From positions 22,481,702-22,545,701 of the forward strand of contig JAAOOA010000016.1 of assembly GCA_012861695.1 (NCBI GenBank): 64,000 bases of DNA, read 5' to 3'. This document shows positions 1 to 12,200 of this stretch, piece by piece. Positions within the stretch are counted from its first letter, which is position 1; each line of letters begins with the position of its first letter. The notes beneath the pieces were generated by a model. It was not told the origin of the DNA, did not search any database, and worked only from the letters and a program-made list of their open reading frames with translations. Made by a program: the position numbers and the translations under genes. Origin of the DNA: Trematomus loennbergii (lineage: Eukaryota > Chordata > Actinopteri > Perciformes > Nototheniidae).

Positions 1-2910
1 TAAGCCAAATATATATTTAACAAATGACTAACTTTAACTGTGAATATAATTTTTTTTAACAAAAAAACTTAAATATATATTTTTATATTATTTGGAATAT
101 TTGTATTTAAATGTTCAGAGTTCAAAACAGGAGACACACTCACACAAAAGTGTATATAATGGTATTTATTTCTGGCTGCAGCTACAAAGCTCTCAATCTC
201 TGTAGACAAAAATGAAAACTGTAAGAAATGAAACAGAACTTCTGCCTTTTATCATTGCCTAATGACCCATAATCACCAGAATTGATGGCATACAGAATAT
301 TTTTGAACTATCATCAGAGTACTAATTATCCACCTGACTAACAGCAGCCCGAATGTATTAAAGGTTATGAACACGCTCATTACTCGTCAACAATGTCCAG
401 AGCTCTTGTCAGCCCGATGATTAATGACCCTCTCACTTAGACAATATTGTTTTAACAGGATTTCTAATAGAGAAACTCGAACTGCCAACAACATGCAGAA
501 AAAAATGGAGAGTAATCTTTGGATAAAACACAGAACATTGACATTTATGCAACATCAACTAAACTGCAGTGGACAAAGCACAGACAAACCAGCTTAGTGT
601 GTGGCACATTATTGGCTCATATCTCCATGTGACTGACATTAAATGGTGTTTTTCATTAACTGTAGGTATTTCAATATTACCACTGATCTTTTGGTATGTT
701 TATTGAAGCCAGCTCCTAATTACTTACCAGAGTATCTTATGTAATTAAAGTAAATAACGCTCCTTGAATTCAGTTTGACAATTTGCTTTTATTCCAGAAT
801 ACAAACTTTTTCTAGACACATTTTCCATACGGCAGCATTTATTTTGAAATAAAATAAGAAATAAACACACCAAAAAAATGTAACTTGTTGCAATTTCAAG
901 AAAGATTCATGCTAAGAAACTTATTAAAAATAAACAGATTTTTGTATTACAAATTATTTCTACAAGACATTCTCAATGGCAACACCTTTCAGGTAACCAC
1001 CAATATATATTGAAAAAGTGCAAAACAGTGAAAATCAAAGGACTGTTTTCAAAAGCTCTTGCCAGCATTATAGACAGTGAAAAGGTATTTGTCTCTGTTT
1101 CAGCTGCAGTGAATTAACATCGACAGAGTTTCAAGGCTGAGCTGGCCTCATCCTACTTAAAATATTTCCTGGTAGTACCCTCTGCAAGTGTGTGTGTTTG
1201 TGTGTGTTCTCTGTCTTCTAACTAATTTAAAAAATGCATGCTTAGTTTGTCATTAATTTAGTCCTAGGTGTTGATATCTGTGCATCTTTTCTACCTATGA
1301 ACTTGTATGTAAACGATCTGGGAATGCACAGTGTGAGTTAGTGTGTGTGTGTGTTCCAGAGCAGTGTAGGGTGTTCAAGGCGTTGGTTGGGGGGCTCAGC
1401 AGGGACTGCAGCATGGAGTCTTAATTCAATTTAAAGCTCCGTGTTTTGACAGGAGTTAAGAGTTAGCTGGGGTGGCGAAAAATCCCAGCAGTCTGCAGCG
1501 TATAGATCAGAAACACACACTTATATATGCATGCACCCACACGCTCGCATACAAGGGCACTAGTGCATCACGGTCAAACTTGCAAGTGCAACAAACTGTT
1601 GAAAAATATTTTTAAAGAAAAATGTGTCACATGAAGCTGTACGACCATGTTTAGCATTGCCTTTGAATTGAAAGAAGTCCACCTTTTTTTCACTGTATTA
1701 TCAGTTAGTTTCATAACTGTGCCAGGATCTGATACCGCTTAATTTGATCCTGAGGAATAGAGTTAAATAACCGGCAGCACTCGAATTCCAATAAGCGCCT
1801 GGAGGAGAAAACAGCGGTGTTGTCCAGCATAAAACACTGACGATAAATGGTAATAAAATAACCACAAATTAATAAATGTAAATCAGACGGCTATTCTCTG
1901 TCTGGCCTCATTACACATATCTTGGATGAGGTGTGTGTGTGTGTATGTGTGTGTCTCTCAAATGCACATCCAAGTATAATCATGTGTGGGAATGTGTGGC
2001 CCCCTGGAGACAGAAAGCAATATGTTTGAGATTTGCATAGAGCTGGGAGATAATATATTCTAATTGTGTATATTATTAGTCGTTCTCCCATAAGGAGTAG
2101 GTATGCATTCAGCCTGAAGGAAAGCTCTGCGTAATCTGAGTGTTTGTGTTTGGCCTATCTGAAGCAAGGTGCTGCTGTGAGCTGTTTGAAGCATGTTTGT
2201 GGTCAGATGCGTGTTTGTATGTGTGGTGTCTGGACTGTGTTTCAACAGAGCAGTGTGTGTGTGTATGAAGTGAGAAATAGATGGAGAGGGAAAGAGAAGT
2301 GATTGCGGTATCCCGGTTGGTAGGTAGGTTATGGGGCCTATCTGTTTCACGTCTTCCCTTCCCATCGTCTGGTTTCCTGCCATTGATCAGAACAACCCTC
2401 CTCCTCCTCTCCCTCTGCACTGATGGACAGAGAGAAACCTGATCGTGGAGGTGGGGGGGGGGGGGGAGACAGAGCGAGGGAGGAAGGAGAAGAGAAGGGT
2501 AAAGGCATCAGTGCCGTCTGCAGCCTCCTCTTGTCAACCGTGCAGAGAACCCTGCAAAGAGCCACATCACAAATGGAGTATCTTATTCTGCCTAATTTAA
2601 TTTCTCCATTCCTCTCGGCTTACTGTAAAATGAAAAGATCATCTAACCGTGTGTGGGGGGGGGGGAGGCGTAGAGGAGGGGACAGGCAGGGAGCTCTTTA
2701 GTGGAGAAGGGAGGGTGAGAAAGAGAGTTTTCCAGGGAACAGATGTTGGAGGAGGTGTCAGTCACTCGTATCATGGGGACCCTGTTTGCCGTAGCACCCT
2801 CAGAGCCATAACACGGCCCCCCATCGTCCTCTGACACACAAATCCACACTCGCACACATCCACACGCTGGGATTTTGAGTGGCAGTTGCGCCGCTGCTCC
2901 CGCCCGCCGG
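1..2910. other. Non-coding, AT-rich then G-rich flank
   Basis: No gene is identified. AT-rich to about 1100, then short GT tracts, a G run at 2453-2466 and pyrimidine/purine-biased sequence. It could be the 3' UTR of the candidate - strand exon at 2917; several TTTATT (reverse AATAAA) occur, for example near 163 and 839. That link is inference. Confidence 0.4.
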
Positions 2911-2916
2911 GGGTCA

Positions 2917-2983
2917 TCACCCGTCCATCTGTTCCTGATCGGCCTCCGACGTTGAAGGCAGTTGCCTCACGAAGTCCTGTCCC
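2917..2983 (-). CDS. Candidate terminal coding exon of an unidentified gene
   Basis: On the - strand a branch-point-like CACTGAT, a pyrimidine tract and TGTGTTCAG precede an exon that starts with one base completing a codon. It then reads 21 residues, GQDFVRQLPSTSEADQ to EQMDG, before tandem TGA TGA. The acidic, Glu/Gln/Ser-rich ending looks like a real C-terminus, but I do not recognise the protein. If real, the gene is transcribed leftward, its 3' UTR occupies the left part of the window, and earlier exons lie to the right. An exon-like segment on the same strand at 4872-4928 (AETEWQLSKKYRQEEAIAQ) is phase-compatible, but its donor is poor. Short open stretches with acceptors do occur by chance. 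Confidence 0.25.
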
Positions 2984-5559
2984 CTGAACACACAAAAAGA
3001 GTATAAAGTAAATCAGTGAAATGTACTCTTTTGAGACGGTTTGAAGTCTCAGAGCTTCATGTAAATGTTATACATCAGAACAGAGAAATTCAACAATGGA
3101 CGGGGGTCAGATGAGCTGCACAGCGGGGAGGACTGCTGTGCAGAGCAGCACGTTTTACATCTGGTGCAACAGGTCTCTGAGCCATCAAACATATGTGTTC
3201 CTCCTAGTGCATCTGTAGCAACTTAAGTGTCACCAAATGCTGTGAAGGGAGAGATAAAGGATCTATGTCGGGTGCATATTTGCATTGTTAACAGAAGTAT
3301 TAACTAAGATACGTTTCTGTGAGTTGGATGGAATCAACATTTAAACACCAATTTAGATGTTACTGTGAAATCTTAAGTAATATTATTTTCAGGGAAAAAG
3401 ATTCAGTTCAGTACATTGAGTCCAAATCTAATTGCCCCTATGCAGACCAATAATTAAATAAATTAATATTTCTGTCCTACAAAGTGTTTTCAGACATTTC
3501 CTTTTTTCTTGCATAGAGAATATATTTCACTCAAAGCAAATGTTAAATTGTCTACATTTCACTAATTTGGGTATATTTTCCACTTACATGAGCAGCGTGA
3601 GCGTACTCTCCTATGATTCTAACGTTTTATGTATGGCATACAGTATGTCGTTGAAAGAATACTGCATTCATTGTATTTACTTCTAGTAATTATGGCATGA
3701 ATACATTTTAACAGCTCCTCACGTTACATGTACAATATTCTTGCTCAATTGTCTCTTTCATCTGCAGCTTCCCTTTATGAGAGGGAAACTTGACTTCTTG
3801 TATTAAACAAAGACACCATATTGCAGAAGTATATTAGATGTTGATAGATTTAGCAAATGATACTGTAAGTTATCGTTATCTGAGAATTGTTGGGTATTTA
3901 TTTCAGCCACAAAGAGTCAAGCACACCGTTAAAGTGCTGTTATTGTTTGACCGGCTCATGTTACTGCAGTCTGTTGCTCCATTTTTTATTGCAGTAAATA
4001 TGCGTAGTCTTCCCATCTTGCTTTTAATATCAATATTCTTTCCTTATATTGAATTGAACATAAAGAATAGTATTTTCTTTTACATTTTTCTCCTTACATT
4101 CCTAATTCTCCTTCACACACACACAGATTTTTCTTTATTTCATGGATTTCCTTCTCATTCTGAGCTCAGCTGCGGCCAGACCTCGGGTCAATACTGCAAC
4201 CTGATAGGCCCACAGTCTGGTCCCTAAACCCCTGCAGGCTCACACACTGTCACAGCCGCACCAACACATTATTCACCTCCAGTCTCCGCAGCGCAGTCAC
4301 AGTACGGGAGAAAAGGGAAAGTGGCAAAGAAGTCACATGTTGATGAGGTTAAATGAGGCATGATAAGGCTGTGTTCCTGTTCTTCAGATAAGGATTCCTC
4401 CCTGTGCTATGAAATGGTCGAGTGATTCTTATGTGGCGCTGGAAGCCGTGACAAAACAAGCTCTACCTCACAAGTACTTGTTAAAAGGCGTGACTTTTAG
4501 TTTACTTTTGCTGAAGATTGTTAGTCTTTACTTGGACTGTAACGGCAGTATTCAAGTTTCAGTTCCTAGGGCAGTGTTATTACAAGCCGTGGATTAGGAG
4601 TGTGAGTGTCAGCACCCTTAACACAGTTTCCAACTCAGAGAAATGTGAAGAAAGATCAGAATGTACCTGTACGTACATCAGTAATAAGCATGTTTCTTTG
4701 TGAATACTCATAGTATTATTTAATTCTCAAACAATACAGTCCAATACCTTTGATGTATAGTTTCATAGATATTTAACTTGCAGCTGTTGGGATAAATAGA
4801 CAGAGAAAAAAAGCTAAAGTGTTCATTATAACTCCAGAGGAAATCTCCACAGATGTGTGCATTTATCAAACTGAGCGATCGCCTCCTCTTGCCTGTACTT
4901 CTTGCTGAGCTGCCATTCTGTTTCTGCTCTGAGAGCTAGGACACGCAGGCCATGAGAGGCTTTTTAGGGGATTATTATGGGTTTTAAGGAGATACAGGCT
5001 GGTAAAAGTAGAGATCTGGGTAAAGTGGAGATGAGTGGATGTTCAGGGGCTGAAACTGTCTCTGTGCTGTAAATCCAAGCAGGATGGGAGGATAGAGAAG
5101 ATGAGCCGAGGATTGTCTGTTTCCCCTGATATAGATGACTGTATATGTATTTATGATAAATGATCGCTGAGGGCCACAAGTGTGTGGGCGAGTGTCTGAA
5201 CATATGGTGTGTTTAACTGTAGAAAACACAAAAGTCAAAATATACACTCATTTATACCAATCAGTGTTCTTTCAAAATCCAAGCTGTTTTTAAAGTTTAC
5301 AACTTTTTTGTGAGGAGCCAAAAGAATGTTATTTATAACACAAGATGGATCTTTCCCCCCCCCTCCTTTTTTTTTTTACTATAAATCTGCCTGACAGGAC
5401 CATCTTAAAGTCATCATCTCTGTTTATAAAGAAAGACACTCAATCTGATTTCACATTGTAGCTAAAGCCACTAGTAGGGTAACTGATAGCAGACAATCTA
5501 AAGAGACTTTGTTGTGTATAAGCCGTGACAAAAAAAAAAAACCAAGACACTCAAATACT

Positions 5560-5800
5560 CAGAGCTCACAAACACATTTGCCCGAGGCATCCTGTGGTAC
5601 CTCCTCTGTAGTTTATTCCCACTCTGCTGAGCTAATAGAGTCGGATAATGAATTTACTCCCAGTCACCAAAGCAGTTTTTAATAAAAGGCAGATTCCATC
5701 TCTCCGAGAGTTATTGCCAGCAGTGTCCTTACCACCTCAGAGACAAGCAATTATACCCTAATGGCATTATGCTGTCCCGCTAACACTTATTGGCATTATA
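5560..5800. promoter_or_regulatory. Candidate conserved non-coding element
   Basis: Non-repetitive block with closely spaced homeodomain-type cores (GATAATGAATTTAC, CAATTATACCCTAATGGCATTATG, ACTTATTGGCATTATAC). No frame or splice signal. Conservation is inferred from texture only. Confidence 0.3.
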
Positions 5801-7019
5801 CATACACTCTCATACAATCTCATACAATATATGCAAAGTTATTATTTGCAAATCTTTAGATAAACAGATGAATACATTGATGTAATGTATTTATGCTGGA
5901 GACATTTTATATTGCATGCAAGCTCTTAAAATGTAAAAAGTTAATGGCATTGAGGACTCTGCATATGTGTAAGCCAGGAACATGAAGCAGATTTATTTTA
6001 ACCAATCTAATTTGCTTTAAATTAAACCCTTAACCCTTTGCCCGCATATTAACTGACTGTATAAATGGATTACAGTGCGTTAAGGCTCCTACGCTGTGTT
6101 GGTCACTGCTGGAAAAGGGGGCATTTCACTGTGTAAATAAATGATTTAATGCATTGAAAACCTTTCCCTTAATCCACCATGAGAAACCTCACAAAAGTTA
6201 TGTGAAGGAAATTAAATGATTTCATTTTCCGTGCCTTGAGAACAGAAAAAAAAACAACAGCTGTCGTATTTGTAGAGTTAATAAATGTCATGACCAGAAA
6301 TGTAAGTTTATGCCCATGACTAGCCTCACACCCTACACACACTCTGCAGAGAATATACTGCGCTCACTGTATTCTCCGACCCTGCACACCAACAGCACTG
6401 AAAACACACCCCACTGTAAAACAAGCTGCTTCCTACATTTTACTGTGTCACTTGTGGTGGTGGATTTTCTTCTTGCAGTTGTAATGTAATATTGATGCAT
6501 AAGAGAGATTTAAGTTACATTTTGCATCAGTAAACTAAAGTACAGATACATATCTATACAATGATCTCATCTAAAGCAGTTTTACCTTGATTTTTTTTGT
6601 AGTGTCTGCTATTATAAAAAAAAACGTATACAACAGCTTATACAGATGTTTCTATTATTAAGTTAAAATATGACTACATTTTTTGAACAGTTTTAAGTGT
6701 CATGATTCAGCTTTGTAAAATAAATGCTGTTACATTTTTAAGTCCCTAAATTGTAACAGATCATTTTTGAAACTCTTTTTCCCACATTTTCAAGCTATAT
6801 AAAGCAATTACAATTGTTAAGATTTTCTGAAATATATTAAATTCATCTACAGTTTGTAATTTTTGTCTTTTATATTTTACACTTCTGGCTTTATATTCCT
6901 AAAAATGCCTGTGTCTCAGAACTACACACCCCTCCTGCGCCTTCCTCAAGCAAGGAAACACTCCAATAACTGATCTAATAAATACAGCCTGTAATAAATC
7001 ACTAATAATTTACAGAAGA

Positions 7020-7330
7020 TCCCTTTAACAGCTTTGGACTGTGCATCACTCAGACCCCCGGGTCCTCATCCTCCGTACCCTCTGCACTAATGCAGCGCTA
7101 ATGCAGTGAACGGGGGGCTTGTTTTTATTAGCTAGTGTCCCACTGTTTGGATAATCTCTCGATTTGCCAAAGCCCCTCGTTGACAGCCCTCCTCGTCGAG
7201 CCTCGAGCTCCTACAGGTGTCCAAACATCAGCTAATGGAGCCGGCACCATCGTTAGGCAGCAGCACACAGAGAGGAAGAGACACACACTCAGAGACATGG
7301 GCTCCATTTTGTCAATGCAAGGTTTTCACT
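7020..7330. promoter_or_regulatory. Candidate conserved non-coding element
   Basis: Mixed-composition unique DNA with TTTTTATTAGCTAG and CAGCTAATGGAG. A frame is open across part of it but has no known domain. Confidence 0.25.
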
Positions 7331-8083
7331 GCTGAGAAGCATGTGAACCAAACTTAAGCTGGTCTCAAATTCATCACAGAGATAGTTTCAGTAACCCTCA
7401 CTCTGCACAAGCCCCGACAGACATCATATTAGAGGGAAATATCAAAACCAAAATAATCTGCTAAATATGCCCCTCGGATGTTCGGGGTAAGTTCCTCTTC
7501 CACACCGGCTGTCTAGCAATCAACGCATGTCAAACACAATAGGCATCAACTACAGTCTGTGGATGAGTACCATGTGACTAGATATCTTGGCCAAAGAGTA
7601 ACTGCTGCATTGACTTATGATGATAACAAAGGAAACACACTGCAAGAAGCACTGATGACATAAGTCAGTTTTGCACATGCTTTTCCATCATTCTGACTTT
7701 ATGGAGATGGTTTCACAGTCAGGTAAATTTCACTTGTAGAGATAGAAGTGGATTGGCTTTTGAAAGTGTTTCATACTAGAGCAATACGAAATTGCTCAGT
7801 TGAAATTAGTTTCAGAATTGTAAATTCCTAAAATTGTAACTGTATTTTTAAAATGAGGTCTTGAGTTACTCTAATACTCGTAGTGAAGCACATCGACCTC
7901 CCTAACCATAGTTCTGCCTCTCTATCAGTACCTGTTCATTCCTAAAAAGGAAAAAAATCAGAAGGAAAAGAACCAAAGTATTTAAAAAGTAGCTGTACTC
8001 AAAATTGTAACTAAAGTAGATCTTGATGAGTATTTCCCTCCTCTGGTGTGTGAGGCTGCAGAGAAAGGGAGTGCAGTAGAGAG

Positions 8084-8118
8084 GTGTGTGTGTGTGTGTG
8101 TGTTGTGTTGTGTGTGGT

Positions 8119-8152
<34 letters not shown>

Positions 8153-8220
8153 GTGGTGTGTGTGTTGGTGTGTGTGGTGTGTGTGTGTGTGTGTGGTGTG
8201 TGTGTGTGTGTGTGTGTGGT

Positions 8221-8279
<59 letters not shown>

Positions 8280-8284
8280 TGTGG
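8084..8284 (+). repeat. (GT)n microsatellite, heavily interrupted
   Basis: About 200 bp of GT with many TT or GG junctions, each equal to loss of one base. Confidence 0.97.
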
Positions 8285-8560
8285 TTCTGCCATGTCAGCC
8301 CATTGGAATGGTTGATGAGTTCACACCAAGAAGGCCCGGGTGATGATGGGATAGGTCTTAATGTAGACAGCCATAAACACAGCGGGCCATCTCTAATCCT
8401 GAGAGGCTCCTTTGTGTACCTCACGCTGCACAAACTGTTTTGATGAATCCCCGACCCCTGACCCTTTGATGACGGATGGCGCTCTGAGGGGAAATGTAAC
8501 CAGAAGGCAGCGCATCGCCTGGCCATCCTGTTTGGGAGATGAAATGGAGTCTTGCTTCAT
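8285..8560. promoter_or_regulatory. Candidate conserved non-coding element
   Basis: Unique, relatively GC-balanced block just after the GT tract, with GCCATAAACA (Cdx/posterior-Hox-like), TCTAATCCTGAG (Otx/Pitx-like) and CCCTTTGATG (TCF-like). Inferred only. Confidence 0.25.
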
Positions 8561-9236
8561 CATCCCAGTTTTTTTGCTATGATATATTTAGTTTCAGGCC
8601 AGTGTGGCAGATGGCTTGTGGAGGAAAGCAACACTGCATGTTGAGGATTTAATTTAGCCTCTTTATAAGCATGAATTACCCTTTTTAATTCCACATTAAT
8701 TATTGGAATAAATCCCTTTTTTATTTAATTTGTTTAAACAAACATGTTGAGAACGTCATAGTCTCTTCTTTGAGTGAAAACAGTAACTAAACGTGTTGAA
8801 AAAGTGCGCTCAGAATATAAAAGGAAGTCCGATATTGAAGCGGTTAAACATCTGCGGCCCAGACACAATCACATGTCAGGAAATCTAAACTACATTTCTA
8901 CCACATCATACAAACACTCACACAGCATGACACTGAGCATCAATCATATTGTTTTAAGTCAGTATTGTCAATCTAAAGTAGAGAATGTTAACCACTTAAG
9001 TTATGTATTTATTTACTAAATAAATTATCGAAATTAAGTTGTATTCAGATTAAATCAACTTTTTATTGTCACTGATGAAAATATTCTTGATGAAAAATAT
9101 ATACATTTAAATAATAATTGAAAAAAATAGAAATTATAATATGCTGTATTCCCATACATACAGTAAGAGGAAGTACATTTTAAAGCAAAATTAGCTATAC
9201 TGTTCTCGCTGACCTGAAACTCATCTCGGGGCCATC

Positions 9237-9285
9237 ACACACTCACACACACACACTTACACAGACACACACACACACACACACA
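9237..9285 (+). repeat. (CA)n microsatellite, imperfect
   Basis: CA tract interrupted by CTTACACAGA. Confidence 0.9.
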
Positions 9286-12200
9286 AACAGATCAGGTCAT
9301 GTCTCCTCGCACAGAGCCTGTTTGTGAGAGCGTTTGTGAACCTGACAGTGGAAAATGTGAGCCGCTCCCTAAGCCTCCGTTTGGTTTTGGCGTTTTGATT
9401 TGTTTGACAGGGGAGAAATTATAACAGCGGGGGAAAGAAATATGAAAATATGACTGGTGGTAATACTTTCAAAACAGATATTTTCCTTGCCGTCTGTGCA
9501 GGATTCATAGTGGGAGTCTCTGTGTGTGTGTGTGTATATATGTGTTTACATATACAGCGCATGTGTGTGTACAACGCTACATCCATGAATCATCTTTACT
9601 GATGACATGGTGCGCTAATGGTTTGTCTATATATTGCAGGTTTGTTTCCATATCTCGAGGGTCTTCTTGTGGTCTCCTCACTCTCTCTCTGACTTGATTT
9701 CATGATCTACATTTCATTCATTTATTTATTTATCCAGTCTGCTTTATTGCTTTGATTCTGTGAGCCCGGGGTTATTTTGTTTTAATGAACGCCTTATACT
9801 TCTCCTTTGTTAAAGTCAGTCACTGAACTCTTCAGTGTAAACTTTCTCATTGGATATGATGGTTCAGTTGAGGAGAGGAAACACAGACTGAACTCTGATT
9901 ATTCATAAATCTGGCATATTCACATAAGTAAACGCAGAGAAAATGACACCACAGGAGGAAAAATTCAACTGTCCGACGTCTTTCTTTCCTGATTTCATTC
10001 CATACGTCTTCACTGCTTATATTGCTAAACACCATTACTTTGACGAAACACACCTGATGCTTCTAAATGGAATTTTTTGCTACTGTGGACTTGGTGATCC
10101 TTTGACCTTTTGTGCGTCACTATGCCTCATTATAACCCAGCAAGGATCAACCCACATATATTAATGTAACACTGCAATTTACCGCACCACAATCGCTGCT
10201 CTTGATAAGATATAAAAGTGAAATTTGTTCAGGGTAAAACGAGTAGAGCTCTGGTTTAGCCGTGTTTGTGTTTGAATCCAGACTAATCAGTCATCAGCCG
10301 CTGTGTACAGTATGTGCTACGGCTACTGCGTAACAACTCACCTCCCCAGAGAGTGTCAAGATACAGACAGCTTCAAAGAACCACAGACGCTGTCTAATTG
10401 GCTAGCAGCTATAACACAACATCTACTTTCAGCCAGCCGGGCACAGAGCCGAGTCAGAATGTAACTGTCACTGTTATTCGCTGCGGTAAAACTCAAGCCC
10501 TGAATACAAAGTAAATGTTGTTTTGACACAAAAAACGTCTAATGTTTTTTTCAAAATAATCTTTTTTTAGTGGAAACCTTTTTTTTGGGACATGAATAAT
10601 GAATAAACCTTTGTCTTGTCATGGAAACCCAGGCCAGAAATGGGTGTTCTTGCTGCGACTGTATGTTTCACACACTCAGTGGATGCAGTCTTTATTGGAT
10701 GAGGCAGCACTAGCTAATATATCAGACAGGTCTGTGGTGCCACGAGTTGCAAAGATTAAATGACTGTTCAGTGTTTGAGTTGCAAGGGCAGAGTGTTGGC
10801 CATCACTCCGGTGCCAAAACTGAACCTAAATCAAACAGAGGCAAAAAACAGACGCAGAAAACACTGATGCTATTGTGCGGTGTGTGCAAACCCAGTGAGG
10901 CTGTCGGTGGTTGAAAAAGGAGGTAAGGAAAGAGGAGGAAGACAGATTATTGTGAAAAAAGAGAGGCAGGAAAGGGGTAATTAAATGAAACAAAGGAGGT
11001 GTGAATGAAATGCAAGAAAAGCATGGAAGAACATAAAGGAGAAAAAGAGAGACAGAAAAAAAGACAAACGGGAAGAAAGTGAGTGAATGAGAGGGGGTTT
11101 TTGAGGAGAATCGATGCGGCGTCTCTCCGTTGGGAGCGAGCTAGCAGCGCAGCAGAGCGTGGATCTCAGGTGTCCAGTTGATGGCTGATGCATTAGGCTG
11201 CTGATATCCGCCGCTTTGGGTTCAAACACACATTTTCATAATACAACATGAGCCCATTTCCCCCCCTCATTAATCATGTAACCTGATTAGGGCTGGAGGT
11301 CTGGCCTGTTCTGAACCCTGCTCCGCTGCCGCCTTTCATTCTGTCAGGCTTCTCATCACACACATGCACCGATACACATGTGAATGCAGACATATTGTTA
11401 ACCCATGGTTTTCCAGATGTTTTAAAGGTGGATATGTAAACAGAATTGAATTGACTCACGGGGTGGAGTGGGCTAGTATCCCTGTACTCAAGTGATCATT
11501 TTGAGAAAATATATTTAGCCTGGAGTCTTACCATTAAGAGATCTTGCAATGTGAAATCTCAGTACAAGGTGCACTAAAGGCAAATACGTGCTCACGTGAT
11601 TGTCCTGAATGCCCCTTTGGTATTGTATGTTACTTTGTCAACAATCCCATGAAATAGAGAAACAACACAAACAATATGTTTGTGGAATCTCAGGTCTGTT
11701 TGTGGCACTCAGCCTAAATGTCATTCAATTCTTCTAAACATGAAATTTTTAAAGCAGGTTTATACAGAAAATAACAAAATAATTACTTGGCTTTGGGACA
11801 CAATGATGTTATTTACTTTACTATACAACATGAGTATATTTTACATTGGTAGCTAAATATTTCCAGCCTTGAATTTGGTCCGCTGGTGTGTATTTACTGA
11901 AACGGCTGTATATGATTTATGGGTGTTGTATGGGACTCTCCCAAACTAAACTACAGTGCTCATGTAAATCATAATGAAGGAACATATTACCCAGTGCATT
12001 GGTGTAGCTTACTGATGTGTTTTTAATAGTTTTGGAATCAATGGAGTTATACGGCAGAGCAGTATTAACTTCATTAGGCAATGAGTCGGATCAATTAATT
12101 GTTGTGGTCTTTTTATGGGATTACTTTGGGGAAACATAGCATATCAGAGTCACTCTTTAGACAAAATTAACTCTAACCATGCATTTTTCCACATGCCCCT

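Noticed and set aside
1998..2010. CTCF-like GGCCCCCTGGAGA
   Set aside because: The core CCAGGGGGC is good, but flanking positions mismatch in several places and there is no matching context.
2771..2995. 74-codon - strand frame overlapping the candidate terminal exon
   Set aside because: It has no domain and runs through the presumed acceptor; the other frame, with its clean stop, is more gene-like.
8011..8526. Open frames of Cys-Val or Thr-His repeats across the GT tract
   Set aside because: They are translations of a dinucleotide repeat; the same applies to every CA/GT tract in the window.
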